From: Clostridium sp. CAG:678
Lineage (GTDB): Bacteria; Bacillota; Clostridia; Oscillospirales; Acutalibacteraceae
Length of the DNA stretch: 63,954 bases
Direction of reading: 5' to 3'
NCBI GenBank assembly: GCA_000431535.1
Contig: HF991825.1
Location: 274,191 to 338,144, forward strand
The translations under genes were made by a program, and so were the position numbers. The notes under the pieces are model-generated. The model saw only the letters and a program-made list of their open reading frames with translations, was not told the origin of the DNA and did no database searches. Position 1 is the stretch's first letter; each line of letters begins with the position of its first letter. Shown piece after piece: positions 28,498-40,402 of the stretch.

Positions 28498-31400
28498 TTA
28501 TTTATATTTATTTAAAGCACTTTTACCAAACAGTCTGTCAACTGAAATAGAACGAACAAACTTTTCAAAGTTCTTATCGTGCTTCATTTGATTTTTGAAC
28601 TCTTCATAGTTCTTGACATTCGGAAGAACAACTTCCATCTGGAAGTTGCCATTGTATGTACCGTTTCCTGATTTGTCAGCAGATACTTGAGTCGTTTTGA
28701 CTGTTGGTGTGTTATTACGAATAAACTCGCTCGGGTCTCTTACCATCTTCCAAAGGTTTTCTGTTGCCTCAGCGTTGAGTACACTATCTGACTTAGCCAA
28801 AGGTGTTAGGATGGCGCCGTCGGAGGGTCTTATGATTACCTCGGGTTTGCCGCCCTCTTGCGTCCACGCATATTCATTTGATGGCAGATTGTATCTTCCG
28901 CGCTTATATCCGTGTGACTTCATTTGCTGTATCATCCATACATTCTGTTTAGGAGAACCGGTATATGTACCGGAGCCACCCATCTTAGACCAATATTTTT
29001 TACGTGCAGACATCGAACTATCAAAGTCAAAATACTTTAACCTGTCCACAATTGAAGTATTGATTCTAAGTTTACTCTTTGGGTAACTATCCTTTTTCTT
29101 TATGAACCAACTTCCCCAAGAACTTGAACTCGAAGTAGATGGTTTGCTACTGGATGAATTGCTTGTAGAGGGTTTCTTAGATGTGTTTGCCTGAGAAGAA
29201 GTTGTTGCGCTTGATTTACTTCCGCCGGACGAGGTTACAGCCTGTATATTGGTATTTGCCATTTTGTTAATAGCTGTAATCATTCCGGCAATATTCAAAT
29301 TAATATTATTAAGCGCTGCGTTTACAGTAGTAGCAGCAGAGGTTATACCATTTACCACATTCTGACCATATGTTGTCAGCACCGACGTAACCTTATCTGT
29401 GCTTGAACCCCATATTGTAGTCATTGAATTTGATAGTGTATAACCAACAGAATCTGCTTTGTCTGAAATGGTTGCGCTTATATCAGAAGCGTTCGTATTG
29501 ATCATACTTATCATATCGGAGATAAGCAAATCAATATTATCTAAACGCGCATTTAATATTAATTCGTATTCATTGTACAACTCGTCCAAGAGTTGTTTTT
29601 GGTCGGAAATGTATTTATCGTATTCGGTTTCTTCCAAGTCTTTCTGTGCTTCGTCCAAGGACACTTTTAATTGCTGTATCTTTGCTTGCGATTCCTCGGA
29701 AGTATCTCCAGCATATGCGGAGAGTTGTTTCTGTAATGAAGCGATTTCTTCGGCTTGTTCTTGAACATCGTTCTGATAATCATACAGATCCTTTTGTGCA
29801 TCAAGAGCATCTGTGTATTTGTCGATCAGTTCCTGAAGAGAATCAAGTTCCAGTTCGATTCCTTCTTCTACCATATCAACAATAGCTTCTTTCTCGTCCT
29901 CAGCGGCGAGGATTGATTCTTGCTGAAGTTCCAAAAGCTCTTGGCGACGGTCTATTAAATCTTGATTGTACGGGTCGGCACTGATCTGTTTATTCAGCTT
30001 TTCCATCTCTTCAGCATATTTATCTGCTTGCGCCATATAAACATTGTAATTCACGCCATGAAGACCCATCGTGGACTTACCCTCATCCGTTAATTGGCCT
30101 CTGTCATCGTATAATTTATCGTTTTCCATAAGGTCAATAAGGAAATCGGATTCGTCCGCAACTTGAGAAATACGGTCTTGCAGTAAATCAAATATCTGCC
30201 ACTGTATGTCTCTGATGTTGTTGTTGTATTCCAGCAAGGCTGTGTTTGCCTCTTCAATGGACAATGTAACGTCGTCTATTTCGTTACACATTTCATACCA
30301 AGCTTCGGAGTTTTTATCAATTAAACCGCTTGCCATTCCATCCTCAAGAGATGACAGAAGTGCGTTTTTCTCTGCGGTCAGTTGTTTGATATTATCCTTT
30401 TCCTGCGTGATTAAAGCATCGTAATAATTTGTACTCTCAATCAATCCTTTTTCTTCAGACTGCGACAGGAACTCGTCAAGCATAGATTTTCTGTATTCGA
30501 TTACTTGGAGCATTCCATCGTATTGGGTAGAAACATTATCAAAGGATTGCTTGTATAAGTCGGCTTGGGTCTCCTTGAGTTCCTCAATTGCCTTTTGACA
30601 GTCAAGGGCTTTCTCATACCATTCCTGATAGTCTTTAATCAACTCTTGCGTTTCAGAGTCATACTCGTTAATATCAATCGTGCCGTTTTTAACGCGATTA
30701 GCTAAATTAGATGAAAGACCGACTGAGTTTGCTTCCTGTATATATCTGTTATATCCGCGAGATTGTAAATCTATCTCATCGGCTATTTCGGAAATTTGGT
30801 TTTTAAGAGCGCTGTTTCTTGTACCCCAAGTTTTATATACGCTGCTTGCTTTAAGGTCTAAAGAATCAATCGCTCGTTCGATTCTATCTATGGCGATCTC
30901 TATCCAGTCAATCGTTTCAAGCGTCTCTTCGGCTTCTTCTTTAGCACTTGACGATGAACTTGACTTCTTTGAACTGCCAGATGATTTTTTGCTTCCAGAA
31001 CTTGACGATCCTGTTTTATGAGGTATACTTCCGCTGCCGGTTGCACCCGTTTTATAAGCTGTTCCTGATAAGAATGAATGACCGAATGCATCGATAGTGC
31101 CCTGACGCATTAACTCATCCGTTTGGTCACCGTTGAAGATAATATCGCCTTTACGTACTTTCCTGAATTGCGGGTTCTCTACAAGTTCCCACGTCCCTGT
31201 ATCAGAGTGAACCCATAACTCAGGGGCAATCTCTCCCATTAAAGCAGTCTCTGTACGTTTAGCACCCCAGTTGCCGGATGCATTGGCTGTACCGTTTACA
31301 TGGCCGATGCCGCTTGCGGCATTGGGTCTTACGGACTTAGTGGATGTATTTTGTTTTGCGGTTCCCGAAGATCCGCTGAATACGGTCGTTACTCTTGCCG

Positions 31401-34400
31401 TCCAAGTCTTTGCGATACTAACCAACCTGTTTAATATTCCGCCCAGAGCAGATGATGCTGTGGATGTTTCGGCGTTTACTTTTGCAGTTTGCGGAATACC
31501 AATTAGTTTCTTTAATGCTTCAAGTGCGTTAAATTTTTTGGTTGCATCGGTTGTATTGGCATCGGCATCTACCGTTACACCACCTGCGAGAGACCCCGTG
31601 ATAGACTGGACTCGTCCCAGAGAACTTAGAGCGTTGCCTACATTACCATCTACGGTAACAGTTCCGTCTTGGGTGGCTTCGTCCTTTTTGCTCTGCGTTT
31701 CATCGAGGGCTTCATTGGCTTGCGAAGTATCTGCATTAACTGTGATCGTTCCGCCAAACAAATCGTCTAAGATTTTGTTATCAAATTGTAAGTCAACTTG
31801 TATGCCGTCCAATGCGCCTTGAATGTATTGCTTTACCTTATCTGCTTCGTTTGTGAGCCTGCTGTCGTCTATTCCGGCATCTAACAGGATTTGTGCATTT
31901 TCAGGGTCTTGTGCCCATGCGTTTACCTTTTCCTCAATTTCTTCCATAGAGGTGTTTTCGTCTATATCCAACCCGAAAAGGATCTGGTTTCCACTTTCAG
32001 AAGCGTTACTGATTAATTCTTGCAGTTCCTTTTGTAATTCGGTTGTGTCATTTCCTAATGTTGCCTGAACTTCAATTTCGGCTTGTTTGGAAAAGATTTG
32101 TTGAATTTCACCAATATCTTCTGACAGTGCTGCATCATCAATTTGAGATACATCAACATCCATAATAATAGGTGAATTCAATTTTTGCTTTTGTTCAAGA
32201 AGCGTTTGATAAACAGTAGCTACTTCGGCAGCTCCGTCCACGTTTAAATCTATTTTGCCGTTCTCGTCTCTTGCTAAACTGTCATATAACCGTTTTGCCT
32301 CTTCAAGTTGTGTATTAAGAGAGGATTCGTCTGTAGTCGTGAAGTCAAACTTCATTTCGGTCAATCCGAGATTCCGTAATTCTTCACTGGCTTCTTGTGC
32401 TTTGGTTATAATTTTATCAAATTCTTCGCTTGAATCGGTAAAGTCTATATCTAATCTGTAGTCTCTTGCTTTCTGAAGAAGCGCTACAATTAAGTCTTCA
32501 CCGACACCAAGTTGTTCGGCTAACTTGCTAAGGTCATCAACATTAATGTTGAATATACCGTCTTGCTCCGTTATGCCCGTATCTGGAATTTTACTTGCTG
32601 CTTTTAGGAAACTTTCAACGCCGACTGAACCCTCTGCCAAAAAGTCCTTTATGCTGTATCCGGTACCTTGAATACTCTTATCGAGATCTTTCCACACTTG
32701 TTCCATTTCTTTATAGGAAGCGGTGCTTAAATCTCGCCCTGTGAGCATTTCCATATATGATTCGAACTCAGAAGTGCCTAATAAGCCTTGATCGTAGAGT
32801 TCCTTAGCATTTTCGTATTCTGAGCGAATACTGTCGTACATATCGCCCTCTTCGCCATTGGCGAGAGCAGCTTGCCATCTCGCATATGCTGAGGTTAATC
32901 CATCATATTCTGCCTGTAACTCAGAGATAGTGTTGATTTTATCTACCGTAGCGTTACGGCTTTCAACCAGTTGATTATATTCGTCTCCTGTTTTATCGGT
33001 GCAGTTTTGAATCTTAGTTGTTAAATCTCTGTATTCATCGTAGAGACTTGATAAGGAGTCGTCAAATTTCTGGCGCTGAATCTTTGCTTGCTCTTTTTGC
33101 AGTCTGTTCAGTTCGTCTATGTTTAATTTGATTCCAGCTGATGTTTTGTCAAATAATTCTGAAGAATCAAAATCATCCAGTGAACCGAACATAGAACTAA
33201 TAAGACTGCGGTTTTCAGACGATGTACCATACTCGCTCGACAATGAATCCTGTACGGCTTTTTGTAAATCGGAGAACGATTGTTCTGCGGCAGAAATATC
33301 AAAGTTTAGAGCAGCGTCTATCTGAAGATTGTTCTCTAAATGCGACTTCCATTCATCGAGACTCCAAGTGGCAGATTCGGTATCAACAGATAAGGATAAT
33401 ACTGCTTGTAACTCGGAACTGTTTAGGCTGTCTATCCAGTCCTTTAGACCCTGATCGTATCCACTTGCGCTCGGATCATTTAAGTTGAGATTTTTAAGGA
33501 GTTTGTCGTAGTTGTCTTTAAATGATGTGTCATCTAAAGCAAGTGTGAGTTGCTTCTTTGTGTCTTCGTCGATATTTAATCCATTAATATACGATTCAAT
33601 ATCGGTAAGCGCAGACTGGTATTCTGAAACGCTGCATTCGTTCCCGTTGAATCGAGTCTGTACATCTAAAAATGCTGTGATTTTTTGAGCGCTATCTGGA
33701 TCATTACTGAACAAATCAAGAATATCATCGTTAATAAAGTCTTTTAATTCATTCCAGTTTTTAAAATCCAAGGATGAATAGTCCATACTGTTGATAATGC
33801 TCTGAACAGCAGTGCGTGCGTTATCCGAAAGAGAATTATATACATCGTTCTCATTCAGATACGCTGAGATCCCTGATAATAAGCCAGACCAGTTTGATTT
33901 ATTCTGATTCTGAATAGATGCTATACTTTTCTGTGCTTCGTCTACTTGGATTTGATATTCTGTAGTGATACCACTAAAATATTTTTGAATTTCAGTATTA
34001 ATTTCATTCTGGTTTTCACGAAAAGCCTTGATGTTATCTTCATTATCAATTAATGACCAAGTTGTATATCCTGTAGCGTCACTATTTTCTCGCTCATACT
34101 GGATATTGTATTTATCTAATATAGCGCGGATGTCTTTATCATATTGTAATAGAGTCCTATCACTCGATGGGGTCATATACTTGAGAATATCTAAGTTCCC
34201 TGCGCTAATTGCTTGATTAACAGACTGATCATAAGACTTTATATAAGCAAGATTCTTATCCATATCATCTTGTAGCTCGGTTACTTGCTTATTATACTGG
34301 TCAGATTGTTCTTTAATGCCCGTATATAAATTGGGCATTTGCTCTACGATTTGTTGGTTTGCTATTTGCTGCTCTGTCTTTAATAGGGTTTGCAATGTCC

Positions 34401-35356
34401 TGTTAATGGTCTCTGCATCACCGTTCAACTGAACAATAGCATTGCCGTTCTCATCGTAGATTCTTGTCAATGTTGGGAATGTTTCTGCCAGATCATTACT
34501 AATTGACAGAAATTCGTTATAGTCTTCATTCGAGAGGGAAATATTCTCTCCGTTTACTAAGTTGACACCTCGTGCCAATTCGGCAAATCTATCTGTTGCT
34601 GTTACTACAACATCTGAAGCGTCTTCTGTTGCAGTGTTGATCTCTGAAATCGCATTCTTGGCATCTTCACCCATCTGAATTGCTTCATCGGAAGTGACGA
34701 TAAGCTTATCAGCAAGAGTAATGAGTCCTTGAATTGCAAGTCCGACACCCATTGTGATGGCTGCGTTTAATGCTGTGCTCGCTACATTCAGGGCAATGGT
34801 CTGCACCTTTGCGCCTATCAAAGCGGTCGTGTAGCCTTTCATATTTGCTTGTCCGCCTTGTAAACTGGACAAGTAGTGCCCCATTACGCTATTAGATGAA
34901 CCTACGGCGGAGATAAAGTCTTCCTGCGAAAGGTTTACATTTTTGCAACCGCTGTTGTATTCATTCATGATCTTTTGGCAGTTTGCAAAACTCTTGTCTA
35001 AGGCGAGGTTAGAGACTTGTGCCGTATTAGCGGATTTTGTGTAATTGGCAAGAACCGTATCAATGTTCTGAATTTGCCCATTGACTACTTCAATGTCTTT
35101 TGCGAAGCTTTGTGTATCAGCAGAAGCGCTGGACATATACATATCCAATGAGTTTTGGATATTTCCGGTCTCATTGACTGCGTTGATGTAACTTGTTAAT
35201 GCTTTTCGGTCTTTTTCGAATTGTTCCGAAAAGCCTTTGTCAAATAACAACCCATCGGTAATTTTAGTTGAGGAAATAAAATCACCGAGAGGATTTTTAA
35301 TTTGCAATTTTTTACCCGAAAGCGATTGATCGCTTCCTAATAATTTGACTATCAAA
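28498..35356 (-). CDS. Tape measure protein, 3' exon
   Basis: This is the larger part of the tape measure gene, 6859 nt, joined to the 5' exon (36325-38546) by removal of the group I intron at 35357-36324. The join gives codon TTT and an uninterrupted 3026-aa protein. This exon encodes long alpha-helical and coiled-coil stretches, Ser/Lys-rich linkers, and the tail motif NASGNWGAKRTETALMGE, common in Clostridial tape measures. A C-terminal helical region follows. It has no ATG or ribosome site of its own; the in-frame TTG at 35355 is preceded only by AT-rich DNA. The tape measure sets tail length and helps DNA enter the cell. Confidence 0.88.
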
Positions 35357-35434
35357 CTGTAATAATAGTTATATATTTAAAATAAAAGCAACAATAGTTT
35401 ATTGAGATGCTTAATTAAAAAATTCATCATATAA

Positions 35435-35779
35435 ATGGTGATTATCGTGGATCCAACTTATTTTGTATGTAAAAATTGTGGGAAAATTGAGCATGCCAAC
35501 TTCAAAAATTGGATTTGTGTTCGTTGCTCCGGTAAAGAATTTAGACCCGCTACTCAAGAAGAGATAGATGAGTATGAACAAAAAGAGAGCGAATATCGAC
35601 AAAAGCGATTTCTAGAAAGGGCACATCCAACTTATGCCCCAAAATGTCCTGTCTGTGGTTCCCCTAACATCCACAAGATCTCTGCTACAAAGCGTGTTGT
35701 AAGCGGAGCGGCGTTCGGTCTATTCAGCAAAACTGCACGCTCTCAGTGGGAATGCTCGAACTGCGGCAATAAATGGTGA
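35435..35779 (+). CDS. Double zinc-ribbon protein encoded antisense inside the intron
   Basis: A 114-aa protein with an N-terminal zinc ribbon (CKNCG then CVRC), a charged helix, and a second C-terminal ribbon (CPVCGSPN then CSNCG). The segment VVSGAAFGLFSKTARSQWEC is typical of a small zinc-ribbon family in gut phages and Clostridia, function unknown. It is on the plus strand, opposite to the surrounding phage genes, and has its own downstream terminator, so it is probably a separate (moron-like) unit. A TTGACT box at 35345-35350 may be part of its promoter. No good ribosome site is visible; GTG at 35447 is an alternative start. Confidence 0.75.
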   Translation: MVIIVDPTYFVCKNCGKIEHANFKNWICVRCSGKEFRPATQEEIDEYEQKESEYRQKRFLERAHPTYAPKCPVCGSPNIHKISATKRVVSGAAFGLFSKTARSQWECSNCGNKW

Positions 35780-35930
35780 TTATTGCGCCGCTGTGGCTCG
35801 CTGTAGCTCGAATTTCGTTGTTTTATAACAGATTAATAAACGGTGTTTTCTGAAATGAAACCACCGTTATTTCTGCTTGTACAGCGTAATACGTTACGCT
35901 CAATATTTCGCATCAATAAACTATGTTCAT

Positions 35931-35975
35931 AAAACTCCCGTTTTACTCTAAACAGAGTAGGGGAGTTTTTGCTAT
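35931..35975 (+). terminator. Terminator of the antisense zinc-ribbon gene
   Basis: AAAACTCCC (35931-35939) pairs with GGGAGTTTT (35961-35969), and TACTCT pairs with AGAGTA inside. A T-tract follows on the plus strand, so it ends the zinc-ribbon transcript. It is nearly symmetrical and might also affect the intron transcript on the minus strand. Confidence 0.85.
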
Positions 35976-36324
35976 TTTATACACACCGAATAGCAACGGT
36001 TAGGTTTTTAATTCGACTTAAACTACTGTCGAACACAGTTTGCAACATACATTCACGATTTGCACCGTGTAGGTTTATGTCCTCTGAACCTTCTCATTCA
36101 CGATTATGAGATATGGCTGCGGATACTCTTATATGCTCTGTTATGTAGTTTTACATATAAGCCTTCCCCGTCTAACGGTATGAGAACCTGTACTTATACC
36201 AATTTAACCTATTTTGCTTAAAGCCCTCTTGATTGCTAATCGTGTTTAAAGCAATCTCGTTCACATCACTGTTAGTTAAAGCTTTTGTGGGCGTAGTCAT
36301 TATATATAGTGTAATCAATAATGG

Positions 36325-38546
36325 AACTGTTTCATTAGTTCACCCACATCTTTAAATGACAGAGCAGCGCCTACGGCTCCTGCTAATGTTGGTATTGCGC
36401 CTAATGCATCTATTAGATCATCGGCTGCATTAATGATCGATGTTAGTCCCGATACGGCAGCCTTTACCGCACTGGAATCAATTAAGTCTGTTGATATTTC
36501 TTCAAATGAAGCCTTGAGTTCTGCCTTTCTACCTTCAATACTATCCAAGTATTTCTCGTTTTCTTTTGTAGCAGAACCTGTAGCTTCCGAAGCCGCTTGC
36601 ATTGCCGCTTCGGCATCACTGAAGTTTGTAATAAGAGAAGTAACGACGTTGGCATTTCTCTTTCCAGCAATTAACTGAAGGAGTGCCGCTTGGTCTACTT
36701 CAGCCATATCAGACCATACTTGGGAGATCTCTTTTATGATTTGATATGTGGATTTGAAATCGCTTTCATTCTCCATTATATTTACCTTACCACCTGTAAG
36801 GGTAAGGATTTGGCTTTGTAAGTCGGATACGGAATTTGCCATTCCGTCTGTGCTTTCTCCCGCATCCTCGGCTTCTGCCTTTGCGGCTCTGAGATACATG
36901 GTTAATGTCTTTAAAGCTGTACCTACTACCTCGGGATTCTGCACAACTGCATTCATACCGGTTATAAGACCGATACTTTCTTCTATCGTGTTACCAGATG
37001 TTGCAAGGGATGCCGCTGATTTTTTGAGCGCGGTTCCGATCCCCTCCGATGAGATGGCAAATCGGTTTCCGACTTCATTAAATTGATCAACGATACCCAT
37101 TGCATCGGATGCTTCGATTTTGAATGCTTTAATAGTGGAGATAATCGACTCGGATGCTTCACTTACATCCTCAATACCATCGCCAACATTTTTATATACT
37201 AATGCCGCTTCGGATAAGTCTGTTGCTTCCTCAACATCATAACCGAGCCTTGCGAAGTCCGCAGTTGAATTGATTGTGTCAGCAACAGTTGCGCCGACCT
37301 GCTTTGCAACATTTACGGCAGTGTTTCCAAACTGTGCATATTGCTGTTCCTTGAGGTCGGTTACTTTTCGTAACTCCGTCATCGCTGTGTCTATTTCAGT
37401 GACGGTTGCGATCATATTACGAACGCCTTGAACAGCGGACATAACTAACTGTGAAATTCCAAACCAATCAGAAAACTTCTTGATACCGGAACTGATAATA
37501 TCACTGAATGATTTTCCGGCAAGACCTGCGGCATTGATTTGTGTTTGCAGATTTTTAAATTCTGTAGCGTAGTTTTGTATCTCTCTGGAAGAGAATGCTT
37601 TCCCAGACTGCAAATTAGATAAAATGCTGTTAATCTGATTTCCATAGCTACTATTTGAAACTTTTGAATTTGATCTGAGATAAGTTTGTATCTGTTTAAT
37701 TAAGTTGATTTGTTTAATATAAGCGGCAGATTCGGCGTTTATGTTTTTTGCTGTCTGTCTCGCAGCATCGGCTTTAGCTTTGTCTGTTGCCTTTGCTACA
37801 TTTTGTGTAGCTTTTAATGTATTTATCTGATTTAAATAGGCATTCGTTTCCGCTTCTATTTCAGACAATCTGCTCAGTTTTGTAGTGCCGTCTAAAGAAG
37901 AAAGACTTGCCAATTTTGATTGAATGTTTTTATACTGAGTTAGAACCACATTCAGATCATCGGCTGAGTTTATTCCGCTAAGTGATTTTGTACTGGTAAA
38001 TAATTTTTTGCGTACACTCTCAACTCTTTTAACATAGTTTTCTAAATTAGATATTTCTTTCGCAGTGCTTGCAGAACTAAAAGTACCAACTTTGCCTATT
38101 GACTCATCTGTCAGAATGCCCTTTTTATAGTCATTAATGATCTTTTGGGCTTGAGCTACCTCTGATTTAAGTTTGCTCAGAGATTTATCATCAACCAAAG
38201 ACAGACCTTTCATTCCGGCAAACTGACCTTTTGATATCTTGGATATTACACTTTTGTATTGCTTTTCAATATAGGATTGATCAATCCCGATTTTGAGTTT
38301 AGCAGCGACAGTGGAACCCTTTGAAAATCTGTTAGTAATGCTCTTAATGTCATTAAGCATAGAAGAGTATCCCTGTCTTTTGTCAACAGTTAGACCCACT
38401 TTTATTTTATAGTTATTTTGTGAACTGTTCAGACTGCTCAAAATAGATGTAATATCACTTTTCATCTGTGATAAACTTAGTGCGTGGTCGGCACCAATCA
38501 CCAGTTTTACATCAGCCTCTGATCCCGACTGACTTGATTTCGGCAT
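36325..38546 (-). CDS. Tape measure protein, 5' exon
   Basis: The first 740 residues of the tape measure protein. The TP901-type core is clear: EIDTAMTELRKVTDL, FNEVGNRFAISSEGIGTALK, NPEVVGTALKTLTMYLRA and LQLIAGKRNANVV. It runs into LPTLAGAVGAALSFKDVGEL, after which most homologues continue without a break. Here the frame stops shortly after the intron begins. Splicing joins MKQF to LIVKLLGSDQ. It follows small tail genes on the minus strand. Confidence 0.9.
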
Positions 38547-38561
38547 TTTTTCACCACCTTA

Positions 38562-38593
38562 TAAAAATAGGGATTGGCGCAATACCAATCCCT
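38562..38593 (-). terminator. Hairpin and T-tract upstream of the tape measure gene
   Basis: AGGGATTGG (38569-38577) pairs with CCAATCCCT (38585-38593). On the minus strand the stem is followed by ATTTTTAT, the form of an intrinsic terminator. It lies between the 182-aa tail gene and the tape measure gene, so it may lower tape measure transcription relative to upstream genes. Confidence 0.65.
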
Positions 38594-38597
38594 GAAG

Positions 38598-39146
38598 TTA
38601 AATATAGATATCTGAAACTTGTATATCCTTTATATCGTAATAGTGCGCGTAATTTCTCATAAACTCATTTACAGCCTGTTCAATGAAATGAGCACCACCG
38701 CGTTTTGCTAAGCTCGGTATTGTACCGTCTGTATGACCTTTCCACACGCCATATACTGTATGACCTGCGGAATAACCTGAGTTCAATAGTGCAACTATAT
38801 TGTCAACTCCGTCATACTGTGCAGGTGCTAAGGATTCTCTGTGTTTATCGCCGTCAAAAGAAATGTTGATTATATAGTTATTTCCTTGTTTATAAGGCGT
38901 TCCGGTATTGAAGTTTAGGGAAAGTAAAGCTTGAATAGCCGCAGTTCCTAAATCACCGCTTGCATAGTTTTCTCCAGCACTCGCCATAATACTTTTTTGT
39001 AATATATCAACAAATTTCTGTGCGGCTTCTTGTGCGTTAATATTTATCTTTTCATTTACGCAAGATTCGATTTTTTTCTTAACTGTCGGAGTGTTTACTG
39101 CTTTTTCGATTTTTTTGGAAATTGAATTCCAATTTATACTTGCCAC
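38598..39146 (-). CDS. Minor tail component (unknown family)
   Basis: A 182-aa protein starting with GTG that overlaps the TAG stop of the upstream gene (TAGTG). The first part is helical (KKIEKAVNTPTVKKKIESC) and the second is beta-rich and ends in an aromatic segment. Size and position match HK97 gp10-like or tail-completion proteins, but no diagnostic motif is visible. It precedes the tape measure gene. Confidence 0.55.
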   Translation of the reverse strand: MASINWNSISKKIEKAVNTPTVKKKIESCVNEKININAQEAAQKFVDILQKSIMASAGENYASGDLGTAAIQALLSLNFNTGTPYKQGNNYIINISFDGDKHRESLAPAQYDGVDNIVALLNSGYSAGHTVYGVWKGHTDGTIPSLAKRGGAHFIEQAVNEFMRNYAHYYDIKDIQVSDIYI

Positions 39147-39745
39147 TACTCGATTTCCTCTTGCTCTGATGCTTTATTTTCTCTGCTGTCAAAGTAAGCC
39201 TTGACTATCTTTTCTTCATCCAGAGCGCCGCTGTTGATTGATGATACAAAACCCTTTATATCATCCGGCGTTAAGTCTTTAAACGAATCCTGTGCCTTTT
39301 GTGCGAAGTTCTCCAGTGTCTGCACGATGTTGTCAACCTGACTCAAAATTGCATCTATATTCGTGCTAACTCTGTAGTCAATTTTCTCGTCCAGCGCATC
39401 TAAAATGTTGTCAAGCTGATTGGTATTAATTTCTTTCTTTATTTGTTCTATTAAGTTCGTGCAATAGATTGTGTTATATCTGATATTCACATCATCGACA
39501 ATATCGATGTTTGTGTAATAATCAATAATACAACTATTGATTGCAAAATCTCTAACTTCGGGCAAATAGAGATATGAATCCGAAAAGCATAAAGACATAA
39601 CAGAGTCGATAAATTCTGTCATTTCCGCAAAAGATAAAACTCTTTTAATTTCAAAGGTCATACCCTGCCAAGTCTTTTTAACGGTATTGCTGTACTCACC
39701 ATTTATTGTTTTTAACAGATTGCTAACTTGTTCGTTTGTTTCCAT
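39146..39745 (-). CDS. Putative tail assembly chaperone
   Basis: A 199-aa acidic, mainly helical protein with a C-terminal segment DLTPDDIKGFVSSINSG followed by a Glu-rich end. Tail assembly chaperones that coat the tape measure lie in this position, between tube and tape measure genes, and have this composition. No programmed frameshift site joining it to the next gene was seen; the next start simply overlaps its stop. The call rests mainly on position. Confidence 0.5.
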   Translation of the reverse strand: METNEQVSNLLKTINGEYSNTVKKTWQGMTFEIKRVLSFAEMTEFIDSVMSLCFSDSYLYLPEVRDFAINSCIIDYYTNIDIVDDVNIRYNTIYCTNLIEQIKKEINTNQLDNILDALDEKIDYRVSTNIDAILSQVDNIVQTLENFAQKAQDSFKDLTPDDIKGFVSSINSGALDEEKIVKAYFDSRENKASEQEEIE

Positions 39746-39763
39746 AATAATCCTCCAGTTCCT

Positions 39764-40351
39764 TTAATTCTTAGAAATAATATTTTTAGATTTTGAATTT
39801 GACTTGAATTTAGAGCAAATCAAGTTCTTTATATCGGGTTGTATTTTCCCGCGTTTTGCTTTTTGTAATATTGAACAGTTTTGACTGAAACGAGTACATC
39901 CGACGCAGCGGGATATGAATGTATCCATCTGTGATGCGGAATCAAAAATCCCTATATACTCTACGGGTCTAATAGTTAACTCAATCCTCGGATTCTTTGC
40001 ATCGTAATAAATTCGGTTTACTCGCTCCAAAGCAACATTGTCGTCCATCCAAATCAGTTTCGTTTCGGTTATTGCATCCAGCAAAACCTTAAAGTAGTTA
40101 TTACTGTCACGATCAACCCTATCAAAATAGAATACAGTATCAACATAGAAATGCTGTGTCTTGTTTGGTTTTAAAGTCCAGTGCTGTTTTTCTACCTCTT
40201 CCGCTATGTATTCACGAAGTTTTGATTTATATCGAATCGTTTCGGGAGTAACATATGATACTGCCAAGGGTTTTCCGTCTTTTATTATTGCTCTATAACC
40301 CAGATAATGATTGACCGATGGGGGGATACTACTGGTTAAATGTAATTCCAA
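39764..40351 (-). CDS. RusA-like Holliday junction resolvase with Cys-rich tail
   Basis: A 195-aa protein. Residues 1-130 match the RusA family: SVNHYLGYR at the start, then DRVDRDSNNYFKVLLDAI and WMDDNVALERVNRIY, which contain the conserved Asp residues. RusA enzymes resolve Holliday junctions in phage recombination. After residue 140 there is an unusual extension with four Cys (CVGCTRFSQNC then C). It sits among tail genes rather than with replication genes, which is unusual and suggests a cargo gene. Confidence 0.75.
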   Translation of the reverse strand: MELHLTSSIPPSVNHYLGYRAIIKDGKPLAVSYVTPETIRYKSKLREYIAEEVEKQHWTLKPNKTQHFYVDTVFYFDRVDRDSNNYFKVLLDAITETKLIWMDDNVALERVNRIYYDAKNPRIELTIRPVEYIGIFDSASQMDTFISRCVGCTRFSQNCSILQKAKRGKIQPDIKNLICSKFKSNSKSKNIISKN

Positions 40352-40370
40352 TTATTCACTTCCTATGTAT

Positions 40371-40398
40371 AATGGGGTGCCAATAAAGACACCCCATT
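40371..40398 (-). other. Intergenic hairpin between late genes
   Basis: AATGGGGTG (40371-40379) pairs with CACCCCATT (40390-40398), a perfect 9-bp stem with a 10-nt loop and no T-tract on the minus strand. It lies between the small zinc protein gene and the RusA-like gene and may be an mRNA processing or stability element. Confidence 0.5.
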
Positions 40399-40402
40399 TT
40401 AA

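Larger units (their letters stand above)
35357..36324 (-). ncRNA. Group I intron in the tape measure gene
   Basis: A 968-nt group I intron on the minus strand. The 5' exon ends in AGTT, which pairs with GACT in the intron so that the last exon U faces G. The intron's last base is G (35357), and splicing keeps frame. Core helices are visible in order: a P2-like hairpin (GATTGCT/AGCAATC), P3 ACCGT/ACGGT, P4 CGGG/TCCG before CCGCAGCC (the Q-type element), P5 CTTATATG/CATATAAG, P7 GGACA/TGTTC, P8 TGCAA/TTGCA and a P9 CGAC/GTCG hairpin. It differs from the other two introns. The part after P9 holds an oppositely oriented zinc-ribbon gene. Confidence 0.85.

Noticed and set aside
35350-36320. An IS605/IStron-type insertion in the tape measure gene, since TTGAT occurs at both ends.
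   Set aside because: No transposase is present, splicing at the TTGAT sites breaks the frame, and a group I core with proper splice sites explains the region better.
35357-36324. A group II intron in the tape measure gene.
   Set aside because: No domain V-like hairpin and no reverse transcriptase frame; the P3-P8 pairings and terminal G fit group I.
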